Shown here: positions 18,757-28,158 of the stretch, one piece after another | How the letters are laid out: every line of letters begins with the position of its first letter | Numbering within the stretch: the stretch's first letter is position 1 | Assembly (NCBI GenBank): GCA_036495685.1 | Contig: DASXMJ010000205.1 | Coordinates: 1 to 55,760, forward strand | Length of the DNA: 55,760 nucleotides | Direction: 5' to 3' | Origin: Candidatus Binataceae bacterium | GTDB lineage: Bacteria > Desulfobacterota > Binatia > Binatales > Binataceae | Translations under genes and position numbers: made by a program | Notes under the pieces: generated by a model | The model's database searches: none | What the model saw: only the letters and a program-made list of their open reading frames with translations | What the model was told of the DNA's origin: nothing

Positions 18757-19079
18757 TGATGAACCGGAAGCTATCTAGAAGGAAGCAAGGTTGCCGCAGT
18801 GGCGCAAGGGAAAGGCGGCACCACACGAATTTTTCGGAGCCACGATCGATAATCGCAGCGATAACGAACCATTATGAGTCGTATCTCGGCGCTCCGAGCG
18901 AGGGAGAGGAATTCGGTGTCACCGGCAGGCGCCGGTGTGCTCTTAAGCCGTGCGGGCGATCGTCAGAAGCATTGAAGCAATCGGCGCCGCTCGGGATGCA
19001 GCGACATTGAAAACAAAATAAGGCCGGAGCGCTATTACGCTCCGGCCTTTGGATCGACCCCTAAGTGGATGACCGAACG
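18757..19079. other. Intergenic region between divergent ends, no gene seen
   Basis: About 320 bases between the start of the DUF2126 gene (leftward) and the end of the amidohydrolase gene. Apart from the terminator at 19020-19049 and a small GC hairpin (CACCGGCAGGCGCCGGTG) near 18920, no gene is visible. The promoter of the transglutaminase/ATP-grasp cluster should lie in the left half. Confidence 0.5.
19020..19049 (-). terminator. Intrinsic terminator of the 19080-20813 amidohydrolase gene
   Basis: A perfect 12-bp stem (19020-19031 with 19038-19049) with a 6-base loop. On the minus strand it is followed by TTATTTTGTTTTC. It lies 30 bases beyond the minus-strand stop at 19080, as expected for a Rho-independent terminator. 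Confidence 0.85.
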
Positions 19080-20813
19080 TCAGGCGTGCCCGTTGCGCAG
19101 CAGCTTCCCCGGCGTGGCTCCGGTGCAGCGTCCCTCGTCCCACGTCAGCTCGCCATTTACGATGATCGCTTTATAGCCACGGGCGTGTTGTACGCGGCGC
19201 CACTCACCGCCGGGGAAGTCGTGAGTGATCTCGCCGACCCAGTCCGGCTCGACGCCGAGACCGTTCAGATCGTAGACGACCACGTCGGCGGCCTGGCCTT
19301 CGCGCAGCGTGCCGCGATCGCGGAAGCCGGCCGCGTGCGCAGGCAACGCGGAGAGCCGATAGTGCGCCTCCTCCAATGTGATGCGCTGTTCGTCGCGGAC
19401 CAGCCAACGGAGAAAGTCGGTCGTGTAGGCGCCGCCGTTGAAGAACTTGGTGTGAGCGCCGCCGTCCGACACGCCCGGAATCGTGTAGGGCGAATCGTTC
19501 ATCATTTCGGCATAGAAGTCGACGTTGAACCCACGATTGGGACCAAGGAATTCCACCTTCAGATCGCCGGCGATCGACAGATCGAGCATCACGTCGATCT
19601 CGTGCTTGTGATCTTCCATCGCGATCTGACCGACCGATTTGCCGAGGTACTTTTCGAGGGCGGGATTGTCGTTGGCCCACTGCACCATCAGGTACTTCAA
19701 CGCGCCGCCCACTCCCTTCTGGATCACCTCGAGCTTCTTGTTGGCGGCGTCGTGCTCGCGCTTGATCGCTTCGCGCAGCGCCGGATCCTTCATCTTGGCG
19801 ATCTTTTCTTGCGTGGTGCCGGTCGTGACCGCGCGCCACGCCGGGCTCGCATCGTACAGGTTCCAATGTTCCAGCGTGAAGGCAAACCCGGTGCGGAAGG
19901 TAGCGGTCTGACCGAAGATTGGCAGGCCCTTGTCCCGGCAGCGCTTGAGCCACGCCAGGCTGCGCTGATGCGGCTTCGGGTCGCGGCGGGCCGGCGCGAT
20001 CGCGTTGTGCAGAATCGGCCGGTTGGCCTCGGCGGCTAGCAGCTCGAGGAAATTGAGGTCGTCCTTGATGCGCCCGGTCGCCTGCGTGATCTGAATGAAC
20101 CCTTCATCGCGCTCGCGCAGCACGCGCGCGAGGTTCAGGATGTCCTCGTCGCACATCGTGTCGGTAACCATCGGCGAGCCATCGAAGTCCGCCTGCGTCG
20201 AGTCGGGCCCCAGGCGCTGAATCGAGAATCCGCACAGCCCTGCATCCATCCCTTCCGCCAGCAGGCGCGCCATCTCGCTGCGCTCTCGATCGCTGGCCGG
20301 ACGGGTCTTGGCAGCTTCGAGTCCCATCACGTAGGTCATGAGCGACGCGGTCGGCAGATACTGGATGCAATTGACGCCTTTGGGAGCTCGCTCGAGCGAA
20401 TCCAGGTACTGCGGGATGGTCTCCCAATCCCACCTCATTCCGGCTTTCATCGCCTCGTATGGAATCGCCTCGGTGCGCGTCATGGTGAGCATCGAGCGAT
20501 CGCGAAAATCCGGCTTGACCGGAACGAAACCGAAACCGCAATTGCCCAGCACTACCGAGGTGACGCCGTGCCAACCCGAGATGGTGCAATACGGATCCCA
20601 GCGGATTTGCGCATCGTAGTGGGTGTGCAGATCGACAAAGCCGGGCGCGACCAGCAGCCCGTCAGCATCGATCACCTGCTTGGCGAAGCCGGGGGCACGG
20701 CCGCCGACCTGGGCGATCTTGCCGTCCTTTATCCAGACGTCCGCGCGATAGCGGGGTACCCGGGTTCCGTCGACTACAGTTCCACCTTTTATTTGAACAT
20801 CGAAATCGGCCAT
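19080..20813 (-). CDS. N-acyl-D-amino-acid deacylase-like amidohydrolase
   Basis: A 577-residue amidohydrolase-3 family protein related to D-aminoacylases. These zinc enzymes hydrolyse the amide bond of N-acyl-D-amino acids or related cyclic amides. The N-terminal beta-sandwich strand is followed by the metal motif GFVDLHTHYDAQ (H63, H65, D67) and GNCGFG with C92, the extra zinc ligand typical of D-aminoacylases. SDGGAHT near the C-terminus supplies the catalytic Asp region. It is followed by a strong terminator. A clearly related but divergent paralogue lies at 37494-39209. In environmental genomes this branch often sits in catabolic loci, so the true substrate may not be a D-amino acid derivative. 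Confidence 0.83.
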   Translation of the reverse strand: MADFDVQIKGGTVVDGTRVPRYRADVWIKDGKIAQVGGRAPGFAKQVIDADGLLVAPGFVDLHTHYDAQIRWDPYCTISGWHGVTSVVLGNCGFGFVPVKPDFRDRSMLTMTRTEAIPYEAMKAGMRWDWETIPQYLDSLERAPKGVNCIQYLPTASLMTYVMGLEAAKTRPASDRERSEMARLLAEGMDAGLCGFSIQRLGPDSTQADFDGSPMVTDTMCDEDILNLARVLRERDEGFIQITQATGRIKDDLNFLELLAAEANRPILHNAIAPARRDPKPHQRSLAWLKRCRDKGLPIFGQTATFRTGFAFTLEHWNLYDASPAWRAVTTGTTQEKIAKMKDPALREAIKREHDAANKKLEVIQKGVGGALKYLMVQWANDNPALEKYLGKSVGQIAMEDHKHEIDVMLDLSIAGDLKVEFLGPNRGFNVDFYAEMMNDSPYTIPGVSDGGAHTKFFNGGAYTTDFLRWLVRDEQRITLEEAHYRLSALPAHAAGFRDRGTLREGQAADVVVYDLNGLGVEPDWVGEITHDFPGGEWRRVQHARGYKAIIVNGELTWDEGRCTGATPGKLLRNGHA

Positions 20814-20978
20814 CGAACATCCTCCCGTGGACTGTCGGTGCGCTGTTAGAGAGTCACCGCAGCTAATTCGTTCTTACAGCAAGGCTAATAGGGACCGCAA
20901 GCCAGTTGAACGCTCGGTATGTAAAAAAATTCACTCGGGTGATTCCTGCTGCGCGAGATGAAATAATAGAGTCGTCCT

Positions 20979-21797
20979 ATGCCGGAAGGAAAGCCAGCTG
21001 CGCCCCTTGAGAATCCGGGGCGGACCGCTCTGAAGGAGCAATACAAGGACTCGAGCAACTTCCAGAAGCGGGTAGCGTTGCACGCACGCTTCGGCACCAA
21101 TCGCTACAGCTTCTATCGATGGGTCTTCGACCAGTTCGATCTCTCACATGTCTCCGCCATCCTCGAGCTCGGGTGCGGCCCGGGATTTCTGTGGCGACAA
21201 AACGCCGATCGATTGCCCCCCAACACGACCCTCGTGGTATCGGATTTCTCGCACGGTATGGTGCGTGAGGCGCGCGCCAGTCTGGGGAGTAAAGCTGGCG
21301 CCGCCAACTTCTGCCAGCTCGATGCGACCCTGCTGCCCTTCAAGACCGGCAGCCTTGATGCGGTCATGGCCATGGCGATGCTTTACCACCTCGAGGATCG
21401 TCCGGCGGCGTTCCGGGAGATTCGACGTGTGCTGCGCGAGGGAGGGAGGCTGTATGCCTCGACGATGGGGCGCGCGCATATGCGCGAGCTGCGCGAAATA
21501 GCGGGCCGCGTTTTCGGCGCCAATCGTGTCACAAACGCAGCGGAGCGTTTTGGCCTGGAGACTGGCTACGATCAGCTCAAGGCGGCATTCGCGAACGTCG
21601 AGGTCAAGCGGTATCAGAATTCCATGCGCGTAACGGAGAGCCAGCCGGTGATCGACTACTTTCTCTCCACGGCGCGGATGCGGCAGGTCCCGCCTTCTCT
21701 GCTGGATAGGTTGCGCGTCGAACTGGACCGCGAGATCGCAGCCCAGAATGGCATCGCCGTATCGAGCGACTTCGGTGTTCTCATCGCCCGCCCTTAA
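20979..21797 (+). CDS. Class I SAM-dependent methyltransferase
   Basis: A 272-residue methyltransferase with motif I ILELGCGPGFLWRQ (about 62-75), acidic motif II VVSDFSHGMVREA and motif IV/V FKTGSLDAVMAMAMLYHLED. These are standard for the Methyltransf_11/25 families. The N-terminal region KEQYKDSSNFQKRVALHARF recurs in a family of small-molecule methyltransferases. The acceptor is unknown. It is oriented opposite to its neighbours on both sides and appears monocistronic. It is not closely similar to the methyltransferase at 2231. Confidence 0.8.
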   Translation: MPEGKPAAPLENPGRTALKEQYKDSSNFQKRVALHARFGTNRYSFYRWVFDQFDLSHVSAILELGCGPGFLWRQNADRLPPNTTLVVSDFSHGMVREARASLGSKAGAANFCQLDATLLPFKTGSLDAVMAMAMLYHLEDRPAAFREIRRVLREGGRLYASTMGRAHMRELREIAGRVFGANRVTNAAERFGLETGYDQLKAAFANVEVKRYQNSMRVTESQPVIDYFLSTARMRQVPPSLLDRLRVELDREIAAQNGIAVSSDFGVLIARP

Positions 21798-22399
21798 AGT
21801 CTCACCGTTTAGTTCGAAGGTCGCGTTTATCTCTGCCCTGAAAGCCACTCATGATTCAGATTTCGTGAGGAGCCGGTAAAGAAAATGGGGGTAGGGAATG
21901 GTCTGACCAGGTCTTGCCGTCTTCCTCTCAGGTACGGAACTCACGCACCGGCTGTAGGTCACGCTTAGGTGGTATCGCTACGAAGTGGCTGTTCTGTCAG
22001 CATGCGTTCGAACAGCGAGAATGAGCCTCGCGCTGGTTTCCCTGTCCGCTCACGTTCGCGGAGTGCTTCATTGCCGCCTCTTCCATAGCGGAATTGGCGG
22101 AAGGCGCCGCAGACAGGGGTGCGAGGGGATTAACATTCCCTCAAACGGGATCATGCCGGCGATGCTGGCCTGTCACCAATGTCGCTGTCGCAACACCCCA
22201 CGGACCACGCTCCTAGACGGGCTCTCTAACGCCCCAAGGATCGGTCGGTCTCGGTCTCTGGCTACCTTCCGCCGACACCCTTATACATCAGCCCTGTTTC
22301 TGACCTGACGTGCCGCGCCGGCGGCCCGTAACCCGCTCCTAGGATTGTGTCCGCATAGCGGCCAAGCCTGCGCGAGCAGAGTGTTGGCGCGAAAAAATA
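21798..22399. other. Unexplained hairpin-rich intergenic stretch
   Basis: About 600 bases with no convincing protein. The longest frame (21985-22308, plus strand) is Arg/Ser/Cys-rich with no family signature. Several local inverted repeats are visible: GCTGTTC 21988-21994 with GAACAGC 22010-22016; CCCTGTC 22040-22046 with GACAGGG 22112-22118; and inside that pair CCGCC 22074-22078 with GGCGG 22096-22100. The base composition looks less codon-like than the flanks. It could be a structured RNA or the remnant of a mobile element. No rRNA, tRNA, tmRNA or RNase P signature was recognised. Confidence 0.4.
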
Positions 22400-22424
22400 G
22401 GGCGCTTCGCTCAGCGAAGCGCCC
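22400..22424 (-). terminator. Intrinsic terminator of the LLM oxidoreductase gene
   Basis: Hairpin GGGCGCTTCG / CGAAGCGCCC with a short CTCAG loop. On the minus strand it is followed by CTATTTTTTC. It sits 23 bases past the minus-strand stop at 22448. Confidence 0.85.
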
Positions 22425-22447
22425 CTGAGTAGCGATAGTCTGTTTTC

Positions 22448-23776
22448 CTAGAGCAGACCGAGTTCCTTTAGCGGGCCCTTGTCCGACACCGGAGCGCGCT
22501 TGGTCTCGGCCTGGATCTTCGATTGCCGCGGCGGGCGCGTGATTGCATCGACCAGCCCGATCGTGCCGGCAAACTCCTTGATCGCCGGCGCCACTTCCTT
22601 CGCCATCAGCCTCATACTGTTCTGCCGATCCTGGTTGCTGACGGGTCCCTGCACGTTAAACACCACGATTGAGCCGGGGCGCAGCACCTTCATGATCGTC
22701 TCGAGTTTCTGGATTACGGTTTTTGGACTGCCGATGACGAACTGATGCTGCTTCTGCGCGCGTTCGTAGCCGGGCAGCAGCTTGCGGTGGATTTCTTCCG
22801 CATCCACTTGCTTCTTTTCTTCGACTTGGGTCGCCTTTAGCTTCTCGCCACTCACTCCCAGCCAGCTTCCCTGCGGCTGCTTGGAGAGCCGGCGGATCGC
22901 GTCTTTGGAATTGTATCCGGGCGGCAAGGTGTGCTCGGGACGCGCGAAAGTATTCTGGCCGCCGCCGAACAGAAATCCCTTGCCGAGTTCCTGTGCCTTC
23001 TCGTCGGTCTCGGCGACGAAGGCCGGAACCAGATAGCCGAAATTTTCGGAACCAGCCTGGTAACCCTGCCGTTGCGCTTCGTCGGCGTAGTACTCCCACA
23101 GGTCACAGGTTGCTGCGAGAGCCGTGCCGAGTCCGAAGTAGGGATATCCATGCTGCGCGCACCACAGCACGGTTTCAGGGCTGAGCGTGCCCGGAATCCA
23201 CATCTGGGGATGCGGCTTTTGATAGGGCAACGCCCACGGGTTCACGTGGCGATAGTGGAAATGCTTGCCCTCGTAACGCCACGGTCCCGGCTTGGTCCAC
23301 GCCTGTACGATAAAGTCGTGCGCTTCCTCGAAATACTCCCGGTTGTAGGAAGGATTCGCGTTGTTGAAGAACTGCTCGCTGCCCGCGCCACGCACCCATC
23401 CCGTGATGAGCCGGCCCCGCGAGATCAGATCGATTTCCGCCAGTTCTTCAGCCATCCGCAGCGGATGCTTCAGCACCGGAAGCGGATTTCCAATCAAGAG
23501 GATGTGCGCCTTCTTGGTCAGTCGCGCGAGGATCGCGGCCTCGACGTTCATCACGCTGCCCATGCAGAACGGGTTGCCGTGATGCTCGTTTAACGCCACG
23601 ATGTCGAAGCCGAGTTCCTCCGCGTAGCAGTTCTCGTCGATCCAGTAGTTGTAATCGTCGGCCGCCTTCTCGCGATCGAAGTACTTGTTCGACACGGCGA
23701 AGTGCGCGCCGTTCTTCAGGATGACTTCTTCGGGAACCCAACGGACCGGACGCTCGGTGAAATATCCTACCTTCAT
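22448..23776 (-). CDS. LLM-class flavin-dependent oxidoreductase
   Basis: A 442-residue luciferase-like monooxygenase (bacterial luciferase TIM barrel). It begins MKVGYFTERP and carries ALNEHHGNPFCMG, RLTKKAHILLIGNPLPVLKH and EELAEIDLISRGRLITGWVRG, the standard LLM core, then PHPQMWIPGTLSPETV. About 60 C-terminal residues extend beyond the barrel. These enzymes use reduced FMN or F420 to oxidise ketones, amines, aldehydes or sulfonates. Which cofactor is used here is not evident. It lies 12 bases after the alpha/beta hydrolase gene in the same direction, so the two are probably one transcript ending at the 22400 terminator. Confidence 0.85.
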   Translation of the reverse strand: MKVGYFTERPVRWVPEEVILKNGAHFAVSNKYFDREKAADDYNYWIDENCYAEELGFDIVALNEHHGNPFCMGSVMNVEAAILARLTKKAHILLIGNPLPVLKHPLRMAEELAEIDLISRGRLITGWVRGAGSEQFFNNANPSYNREYFEEAHDFIVQAWTKPGPWRYEGKHFHYRHVNPWALPYQKPHPQMWIPGTLSPETVLWCAQHGYPYFGLGTALAATCDLWEYYADEAQRQGYQAGSENFGYLVPAFVAETDEKAQELGKGFLFGGGQNTFARPEHTLPPGYNSKDAIRRLSKQPQGSWLGVSGEKLKATQVEEKKQVDAEEIHRKLLPGYERAQKQHQFVIGSPKTVIQKLETIMKVLRPGSIVVFNVQGPVSNQDRQNSMRLMAKEVAPAIKEFAGTIGLVDAITRPPRQSKIQAETKRAPVSDKGPLKELGLL

Positions 23777-23788
23777 GGTGCACCTCTC

Positions 23789-24574
23789 CTACGCAGCCAG
23801 GAAACGGCTGACAACGCGTTCGAATTCAGCGGAGTTTTCGATTTCGGGCCGATGCCCGACCTTGTCGATAATCGCGACCTGGGTGGATGGGATAACCCGC
23901 TTGTAGACGTCGATGCATCCGCCCGGCACGACCCGGTCGCTGGACCCCCAGACTAGCAGGGTGGGGGTTTTCAACCCCTGCAGCAAGTGCGGCAGGCTGG
24001 GATTGTGCATGTAGGGCTCCCATCCGATCCGCGCGCATTCCGCTCGCGCGTCCTCGAAGGCCTCGAACTGTTCGGGGGTCATCTCGCCGCCGTAGATTTT
24101 TGCGAATTCCGGGGTGCCTGCGGGATCGGCGACGGTGGCACGCAGATGAGTTCGGATCGTGATCGGAAACACGTCCATGATTTCGCCCTGTTCGGGTTTG
24201 ATGCCCATAGGGGCGACCAGGACCATCTTCCCAAAGATCCGCGGGTCAGCGGCCGCCATCTCCGCGGCGACGAAGCCTCCCGCAGAAAAGCCGATCACAT
24301 CGACCGGGGCGAGCTTCATGTCCCGCACCATGTGGGAGTAAAAGCCCGCGAGGTCGCGGTAGCTGCGGATCCAATCCAGTCGTGGAGTCTTTCCGTAGCC
24401 GGGCTGCAGAGGGATTAGTAAAGTTCGCTCATGCGCGAAACTCTCGTTCCAGGTCATCCAACCCGGATAGCCGAGCTCGTCGTGAAAAATCAGCAGCGGC
24501 TTGCCGCTGCCGGCTTTGATCATTGCGAGCTGGGTGCCGTCAACGTTCAGAGTTTCTTCGGTCGCCGTTATCAT
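23789..24574 (-). CDS. Alpha/beta hydrolase
   Basis: A 261-residue alpha/beta hydrolase. The nucleophile elbow is GFSAGGF, the acid is probably Asp in WGSSDRVVP, and the catalytic His is in [11 protein letters not shown]. The oxyanion region is unusual: [13 protein letters not shown] in place of HG-G. The open frame extends to 24796, overlapping the divergent phosphotransferase. ATG 24574 or 24586 gives a normal N-terminus ([15 protein letters not shown]). It is probably co-transcribed with the LLM oxidoreductase downstream. The substrate is unknown; hydrolysis of an ester or C-C bond in the same pathway is plausible. Confidence 0.78.
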   Translation of the reverse strand: MITATEETLNVDGTQLAMIKAGSGKPLLIFHDELGYPGWMTWNESFAHERTLLIPLQPGYGKTPRLDWIRSYRDLAGFYSHMVRDMKLAPVDVIGFSAGGFVAAEMAAADPRIFGKMVLVAPMGIKPEQGEIMDVFPITIRTHLRATVADPAGTPEFAKIYGGEMTPEQFEAFEDARAECARIGWEPYMHNPSLPHLLQGLKTPTLLVWGSSDRVVPGGCIDVYKRVIPSTQVAIIDKVGHRPEIENSAEFERVVSRFLAA

Positions 24575-24737
24575 ATCGCTCACCATCCGGCCGCGGGGGT
24601 GCTGGGTGCGAGCGAGATCCCGCCCTCGCGCCATTGCGATGCAATTGAGTTTGGACCTGCAATGGGAGTACCACGACATTGGATTGACGGCAAAGGCAGC
24701 GGGTCGATTTTTGCGGGCCTGGGAGTGGAGCAATCGC

Positions 24738-25790
24738 GTGCCAATTGAAGGACTGACCACGCCGGTCAGAGAGAACCATCGGTTCGACGAGCGCAATCTG
24801 GAGCGTCATCTCACCGAGCATCTGGGCGGATTTCGCGGCCCACTGATCGTTTCGCAGTTCATAACCGGTCAATCGAATCCAACCTTTTTGCTCGAGGCTC
24901 CGGGCGCGCGCCTGGTACTGCGCAAGAAACCGCCCGGCACGTTGTTGCAATCGGCACACCAGGTGGAGCGCGAATACCGCATCATCAAGGCGCTCGAGAA
25001 CACCGATGTCCCGGTACCGCGAGCCCATCTGTTATGCGAGGACACCGGGGTAATCGGGACCGCGTTTTTCGTGATGGACTTCGTGCCAGGACGTATCATC
25101 CTGGAGCCCATCCTTCCGGGCATGAAGCCTGCCGAGCGCGCCTCGGTATACGATTCGATGAATGAGACCATGGCCCGGCTGCACCGAGTCGATTATCGCA
25201 CCGTCGGGCTCGAGGGCTTCGGCCGACCGGACGGATACGTAGCGCGGCAGGTCGCCCGCTGGACCAAGCAGTATAAGGCGGCCGAGATGGAACCGATTCC
25301 GGCGATGGATCATCTCATGGAGTGGCTCGCCAACCACATTCCCGAGAAAGACGAGACCGGGATCGCACACGGAGACTTTCGCCTGGGCAATCTGATTCTG
25401 CATCCGACCGAGCCGCGGATAGTCGCGGTGCTGGACTGGGAGCTATCGACCCTGGGGCACCCAATCGCGGACCTCGCGTGGAATTGCCTTGGTTATCACT
25501 ATCCGCCCGACCACGCGGACACCGGCAGTTTCGCCGGCCACGATTTGAAAGCGCTTGGAATCCCGACCGAAGAGGAATACCTCGCCGCGTACTGCACGCG
25601 CGCTGGGCGCGCGAATATTGAGAACTGGAATTTTTTTGTCGCCTTCGCGTTCTTTCGCGGTGCGGCGATCGCGCAGGGAATCGCGATGCGCGCGAAGCTC
25701 GGCAACGCCTCTGCTCCTGACGCGGCGGACCGCGGCCGGCGCGCCGGCATCAGCGCCCAGCTGGGCTGGGAAATTGCTCAGAAGTTGTGA
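24738..25790 (+). CDS. APH-family phosphotransferase (ACAD10/11 N-terminal type)
   Basis: A 350-residue kinase-like protein of the aminoglycoside phosphotransferase family. The Brenner motif is H211-G212-D213 with N218 (HGDFRLGN), and D233 is the DxD/DFG-equivalent metal Asp in [10 protein letters not shown]. The nucleotide-lobe Lys is in LVLRKKPPG. The sequence belongs to the branch related to the kinase domain of ACAD10/ACAD11 and to LvaA-like proteins, which phosphorylate hydroxyacyl-CoAs before dehydration, rather than to antibiotic-resistance enzymes. GTG 24738 was chosen for length and for the AGTGGAG stretch nine bases upstream; the frame is open to 24501. An ACAD10/11-like dehydrogenase is encoded at 48147. 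Confidence 0.8.
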   Translation: MPIEGLTTPVRENHRFDERNLERHLTEHLGGFRGPLIVSQFITGQSNPTFLLEAPGARLVLRKKPPGTLLQSAHQVEREYRIIKALENTDVPVPRAHLLCEDTGVIGTAFFVMDFVPGRIILEPILPGMKPAERASVYDSMNETMARLHRVDYRTVGLEGFGRPDGYVARQVARWTKQYKAAEMEPIPAMDHLMEWLANHIPEKDETGIAHGDFRLGNLILHPTEPRIVAVLDWELSTLGHPIADLAWNCLGYHYPPDHADTGSFAGHDLKALGIPTEEEYLAAYCTRAGRANIENWNFFVAFAFFRGAAIAQGIAMRAKLGNASAPDAADRGRRAGISAQLGWEIAQKL

Positions 25791-25817
25791 GGCGAGCGAG
25801 ACGAGCCTTTAGTTTCA

Positions 25818-25857
25818 GTGATTCTTCGCTCCGCGAACTCCGTTTTCCAGAATGACG
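25818..25857. repeat. Dispersed repeat arm, copy A
   Basis: GATTCTTCGCTCCGCG followed by a CCAGAATGACG end. It resembles one arm of the inverted-repeat element at 39349-39478. It sits between the phosphotransferase stop and the propeller gene. Confidence 0.55.
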
Positions 25858-25880
25858 AAAAATGAGACTCGCCTACGCAG

Positions 25881-26831
25881 GTGAGTCTGCCGCAATTCCG
25901 CGCGGTTCAAGCGATGCAAACAATGCTCGGCAAGATACTACTGCTCGGATGCCCGTTTCTCCTCGGCCTTGGGCTCGCGAGCGGCCCCACCGCGCAAGCC
26001 CAGGACGCTGGTGACCCGTCGGCAGCGGCCAAGGCCGCCAGTTTCACCAACCTGCGGGCAGTTACGATTACCGGGAACGGCCAGGACGCGATGGAGCCGT
26101 TTCTCACCCGTGACGGCAAGGTGCTGTTCTTCAACAACTCCAATGCTCCCACGGTCGATACGAATCTCCTTTGGGCAACGAAAGTTGACGATTCAACCTT
26201 TCAACTTCAGGGCGAGATTGGCGGGGTTAACGGCCCCGCGCTCGACGCGGTCGCGTCGATGGATCTGAGCAACAACTTCTATTTGGTGTCCACGCGCAGC
26301 TACGACACGACCTTGTCCACCATCTATTCGGGCAACTATTCCAACGGTTCGGTGAGCGGTCCGGCGATCGTAGCGGGAGTTCCGCCGACCAGGCGCGGGT
26401 TGGTCGATTTCGATCAGGAAATCAGTGCCGACGGGAACACGCTCTACTTCACGGAGGGCCTATTCACCGGTGGGAGCGTGCCCGCTTCCTCGGAGGTGCT
26501 GATCGCGCGTCGCAGCGACAACGGCTTCATCCGCGACGCGCAGAGCAAGGAGATTCTTCGCACCATCAACAGCAGCGCCCGGCTCAACTATGCGGCCTGC
26601 ACTTCGGCAGATGAGCTGGAAATTTTCTTCACCCGCTTGAACGGCAAAGAGCCAGCCATTCTAATGGCGAGCCGCACCAGCACCGCAAAACCATTTGGTG
26701 CAGCTGAAAAGCTCTTGGCCATCACGGGTTTTGTCGAAGCGCCGACCATCTCGCCGGACGGCCGATCATTATATTTTCATCGGCGAAATCCTGACGGAGT
26801 CTTCTCGATCTATCGGGTGACCCGCCCCTAG
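25881..26831 (+). CDS. Secreted PD40/TolB-like beta-propeller protein
   Basis: A 316-residue exported protein. After a basic N-terminus comes a hydrophobic stretch (ILLLGCPFLLGLGLA) and an Ala-rich processing site near AQAQDA, i.e. a signal peptide. The mature part holds repeated propeller blades with the PD40 pattern: EPFLTRDGKVLFFNN, DFDQEISADGNTLYFTE and APTISPDGRSLYFHRR. Such domains act as periplasmic binding scaffolds. The start could be GTG 25881, or the ATGs at 25914 and 25923, which would shorten the leader. No gene partner is evident: aroA is convergent downstream. Confidence 0.75.
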   Translation: MSLPQFRAVQAMQTMLGKILLLGCPFLLGLGLASGPTAQAQDAGDPSAAAKAASFTNLRAVTITGNGQDAMEPFLTRDGKVLFFNNSNAPTVDTNLLWATKVDDSTFQLQGEIGGVNGPALDAVASMDLSNNFYLVSTRSYDTTLSTIYSGNYSNGSVSGPAIVAGVPPTRRGLVDFDQEISADGNTLYFTEGLFTGGSVPASSEVLIARRSDNGFIRDAQSKEILRTINSSARLNYAACTSADELEIFFTRLNGKEPAILMASRTSTAKPFGAAEKLLAITGFVEAPTISPDGRSLYFHRRNPDGVFSIYRVTRP

Positions 26832-26874
26832 AGCGGGGCGGCAACGTTGGTCGAAGGTCCGCGGATGCTGGCTC

Positions 26875-28158
26875 CTACTTGGTCAATTCCGCGAGGCGGT
26901 CAAAAAAATCCGGAAAGGTCTTGGCTACGCAGCCAGGATCTTTGATCTTCACGCCGGCAAGTTTGAGCCCGGCGATGGCGAAGCTCATGGCAATCCGGTG
27001 ATCGTCATAAGTTTCGATCGTGGCCGGCGCGAGGCGCGAAGGCTCGATCCCGATTCCATCTTCGTAGTCGGCTACCGTCGCACCAAGGCGGCGCAGCTCG
27101 GTCGCCAGCGCGCGCACGCGATCGCTCTCGTGGTAACGAATGAATCCTACTTCGCGGATTCTGGTCCCCGATGAAGCGAATGGCGCGATTGCCGCAAGCG
27201 TCGGCACCATGTCGGGCATCGAGTTCATCGACACGTCTACGCCATTGAGGCTCCCGGTTCCCGAGATCACAACTCCGTCAACGGTCCATTCGACATGTGC
27301 GCCCATCCGCTCGAGAAGGTCAAAAAAACCGAGATCACCCTGTACGGAATCGCGCTGGAGGCCTGGAATCTTGACCTCGCCACCGCAGAGCGCGGCGGCG
27401 GCCGCGAAATAGCTGGCCGCGGACACATCGGGCTCCACCACAAATTGGCGCGCGTGATAGGTCTGCCCGCCGGGTACCGTGATCACATCGCCTTCCACCT
27501 CACTGCGCACCCCCCACACCTCCATAAGCCGCAGCGTCATCTCGATGAATGGGCGCGCGGTGTCACCGAGCACCCGGAGCTTGAGTCCCCGCGGCCACAG
27601 CGGCGCTGGCATCAGAACCGCAGATACGAACTGCGACGATGCGCGTGCATCGATGGTCGTCTCGCCGCCCCTGAATGCACTGCGGCGGCTCTCAACGATT
27701 ACCGGCGGGCAGCGGTTGTCGCGCTCGGCATACACGCTTGCACCAAGCTGCTGCAGCGCGTCCAGCAGCGGTCCTATCGGCCGCTGACGCATCCGCTGGT
27801 TACCATCCACCCGATAGCGGCCCTGGCCAAGAGTTAGGAACCCCACGATAAAACGCATCGCGGTCCCGGCGCCGCCGACGAAGAGTTCGGCGCTCGAGGC
27901 TGGAATGGCGCCGCCAAGGCCGTCGACGGAGATTCGATGTGCGGCCTCGTCGACCTCAACGCGGAAACCGAGGGCGCGCAGCACCGCGGTCATGGCGCTG
28001 GTGTCATCGCTCAGCAGGGCCGCCTCAAGAGTTGATCGGCCCGATGCCATCGCGGCGAGCAACAGCGCGCGATTGGTAATGCTCTTGGAGCCCGGCAGCG
28101 CGATATCGGCGTGCAACGGCCCGCGCGCGGGCGTAATCTCCAGTTCTTCGGCAGTCAT
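26875..28158 (-). CDS. aroA: 3-phosphoshikimate 1-carboxyvinyltransferase (EPSP synthase)
   Basis: EPSP synthase joins shikimate-3-phosphate and phosphoenolpyruvate in the cytoplasmic shikimate pathway. The 427-residue length is standard. The start motif LPGSKSITNRALLL carries K25, S26 and R30. The TMRP-like loop reads FVGGAGTAMRF (residues 93-103). RQRPIGPLLDALQQLG, SSQFVSAVLM, SAASYFAAAAA, NSMPDMVPTLAAIAPF and ETYDDHRIAMSFAIAGLK are all present. The loop is unusual: G96 stands where most enzymes have Asn, and F103 where E. coli has Pro101. No other aromatic pathway gene adjoins it. Confidence 0.95.
   Translation of the reverse strand: MTAEELEITPARGPLHADIALPGSKSITNRALLLAAMASGRSTLEAALLSDDTSAMTAVLRALGFRVEVDEAAHRISVDGLGGAIPASSAELFVGGAGTAMRFIVGFLTLGQGRYRVDGNQRMRQRPIGPLLDALQQLGASVYAERDNRCPPVIVESRRSAFRGGETTIDARASSQFVSAVLMPAPLWPRGLKLRVLGDTARPFIEMTLRLMEVWGVRSEVEGDVITVPGGQTYHARQFVVEPDVSAASYFAAAAALCGGEVKIPGLQRDSVQGDLGFFDLLERMGAHVEWTVDGVVISGTGSLNGVDVSMNSMPDMVPTLAAIAPFASSGTRIREVGFIRYHESDRVRALATELRRLGATVADYEDGIGIEPSRLAPATIETYDDHRIAMSFAIAGLKLAGVKIKDPGCVAKTFPDFFDRLAELTK

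Noticed and set aside
21985..22308. 107-codon plus-strand open frame
   Set aside because: Cys/Arg/Ser-rich with no motif, no Shine-Dalgarno sequence and located in hairpin-rich DNA; probably non-coding.
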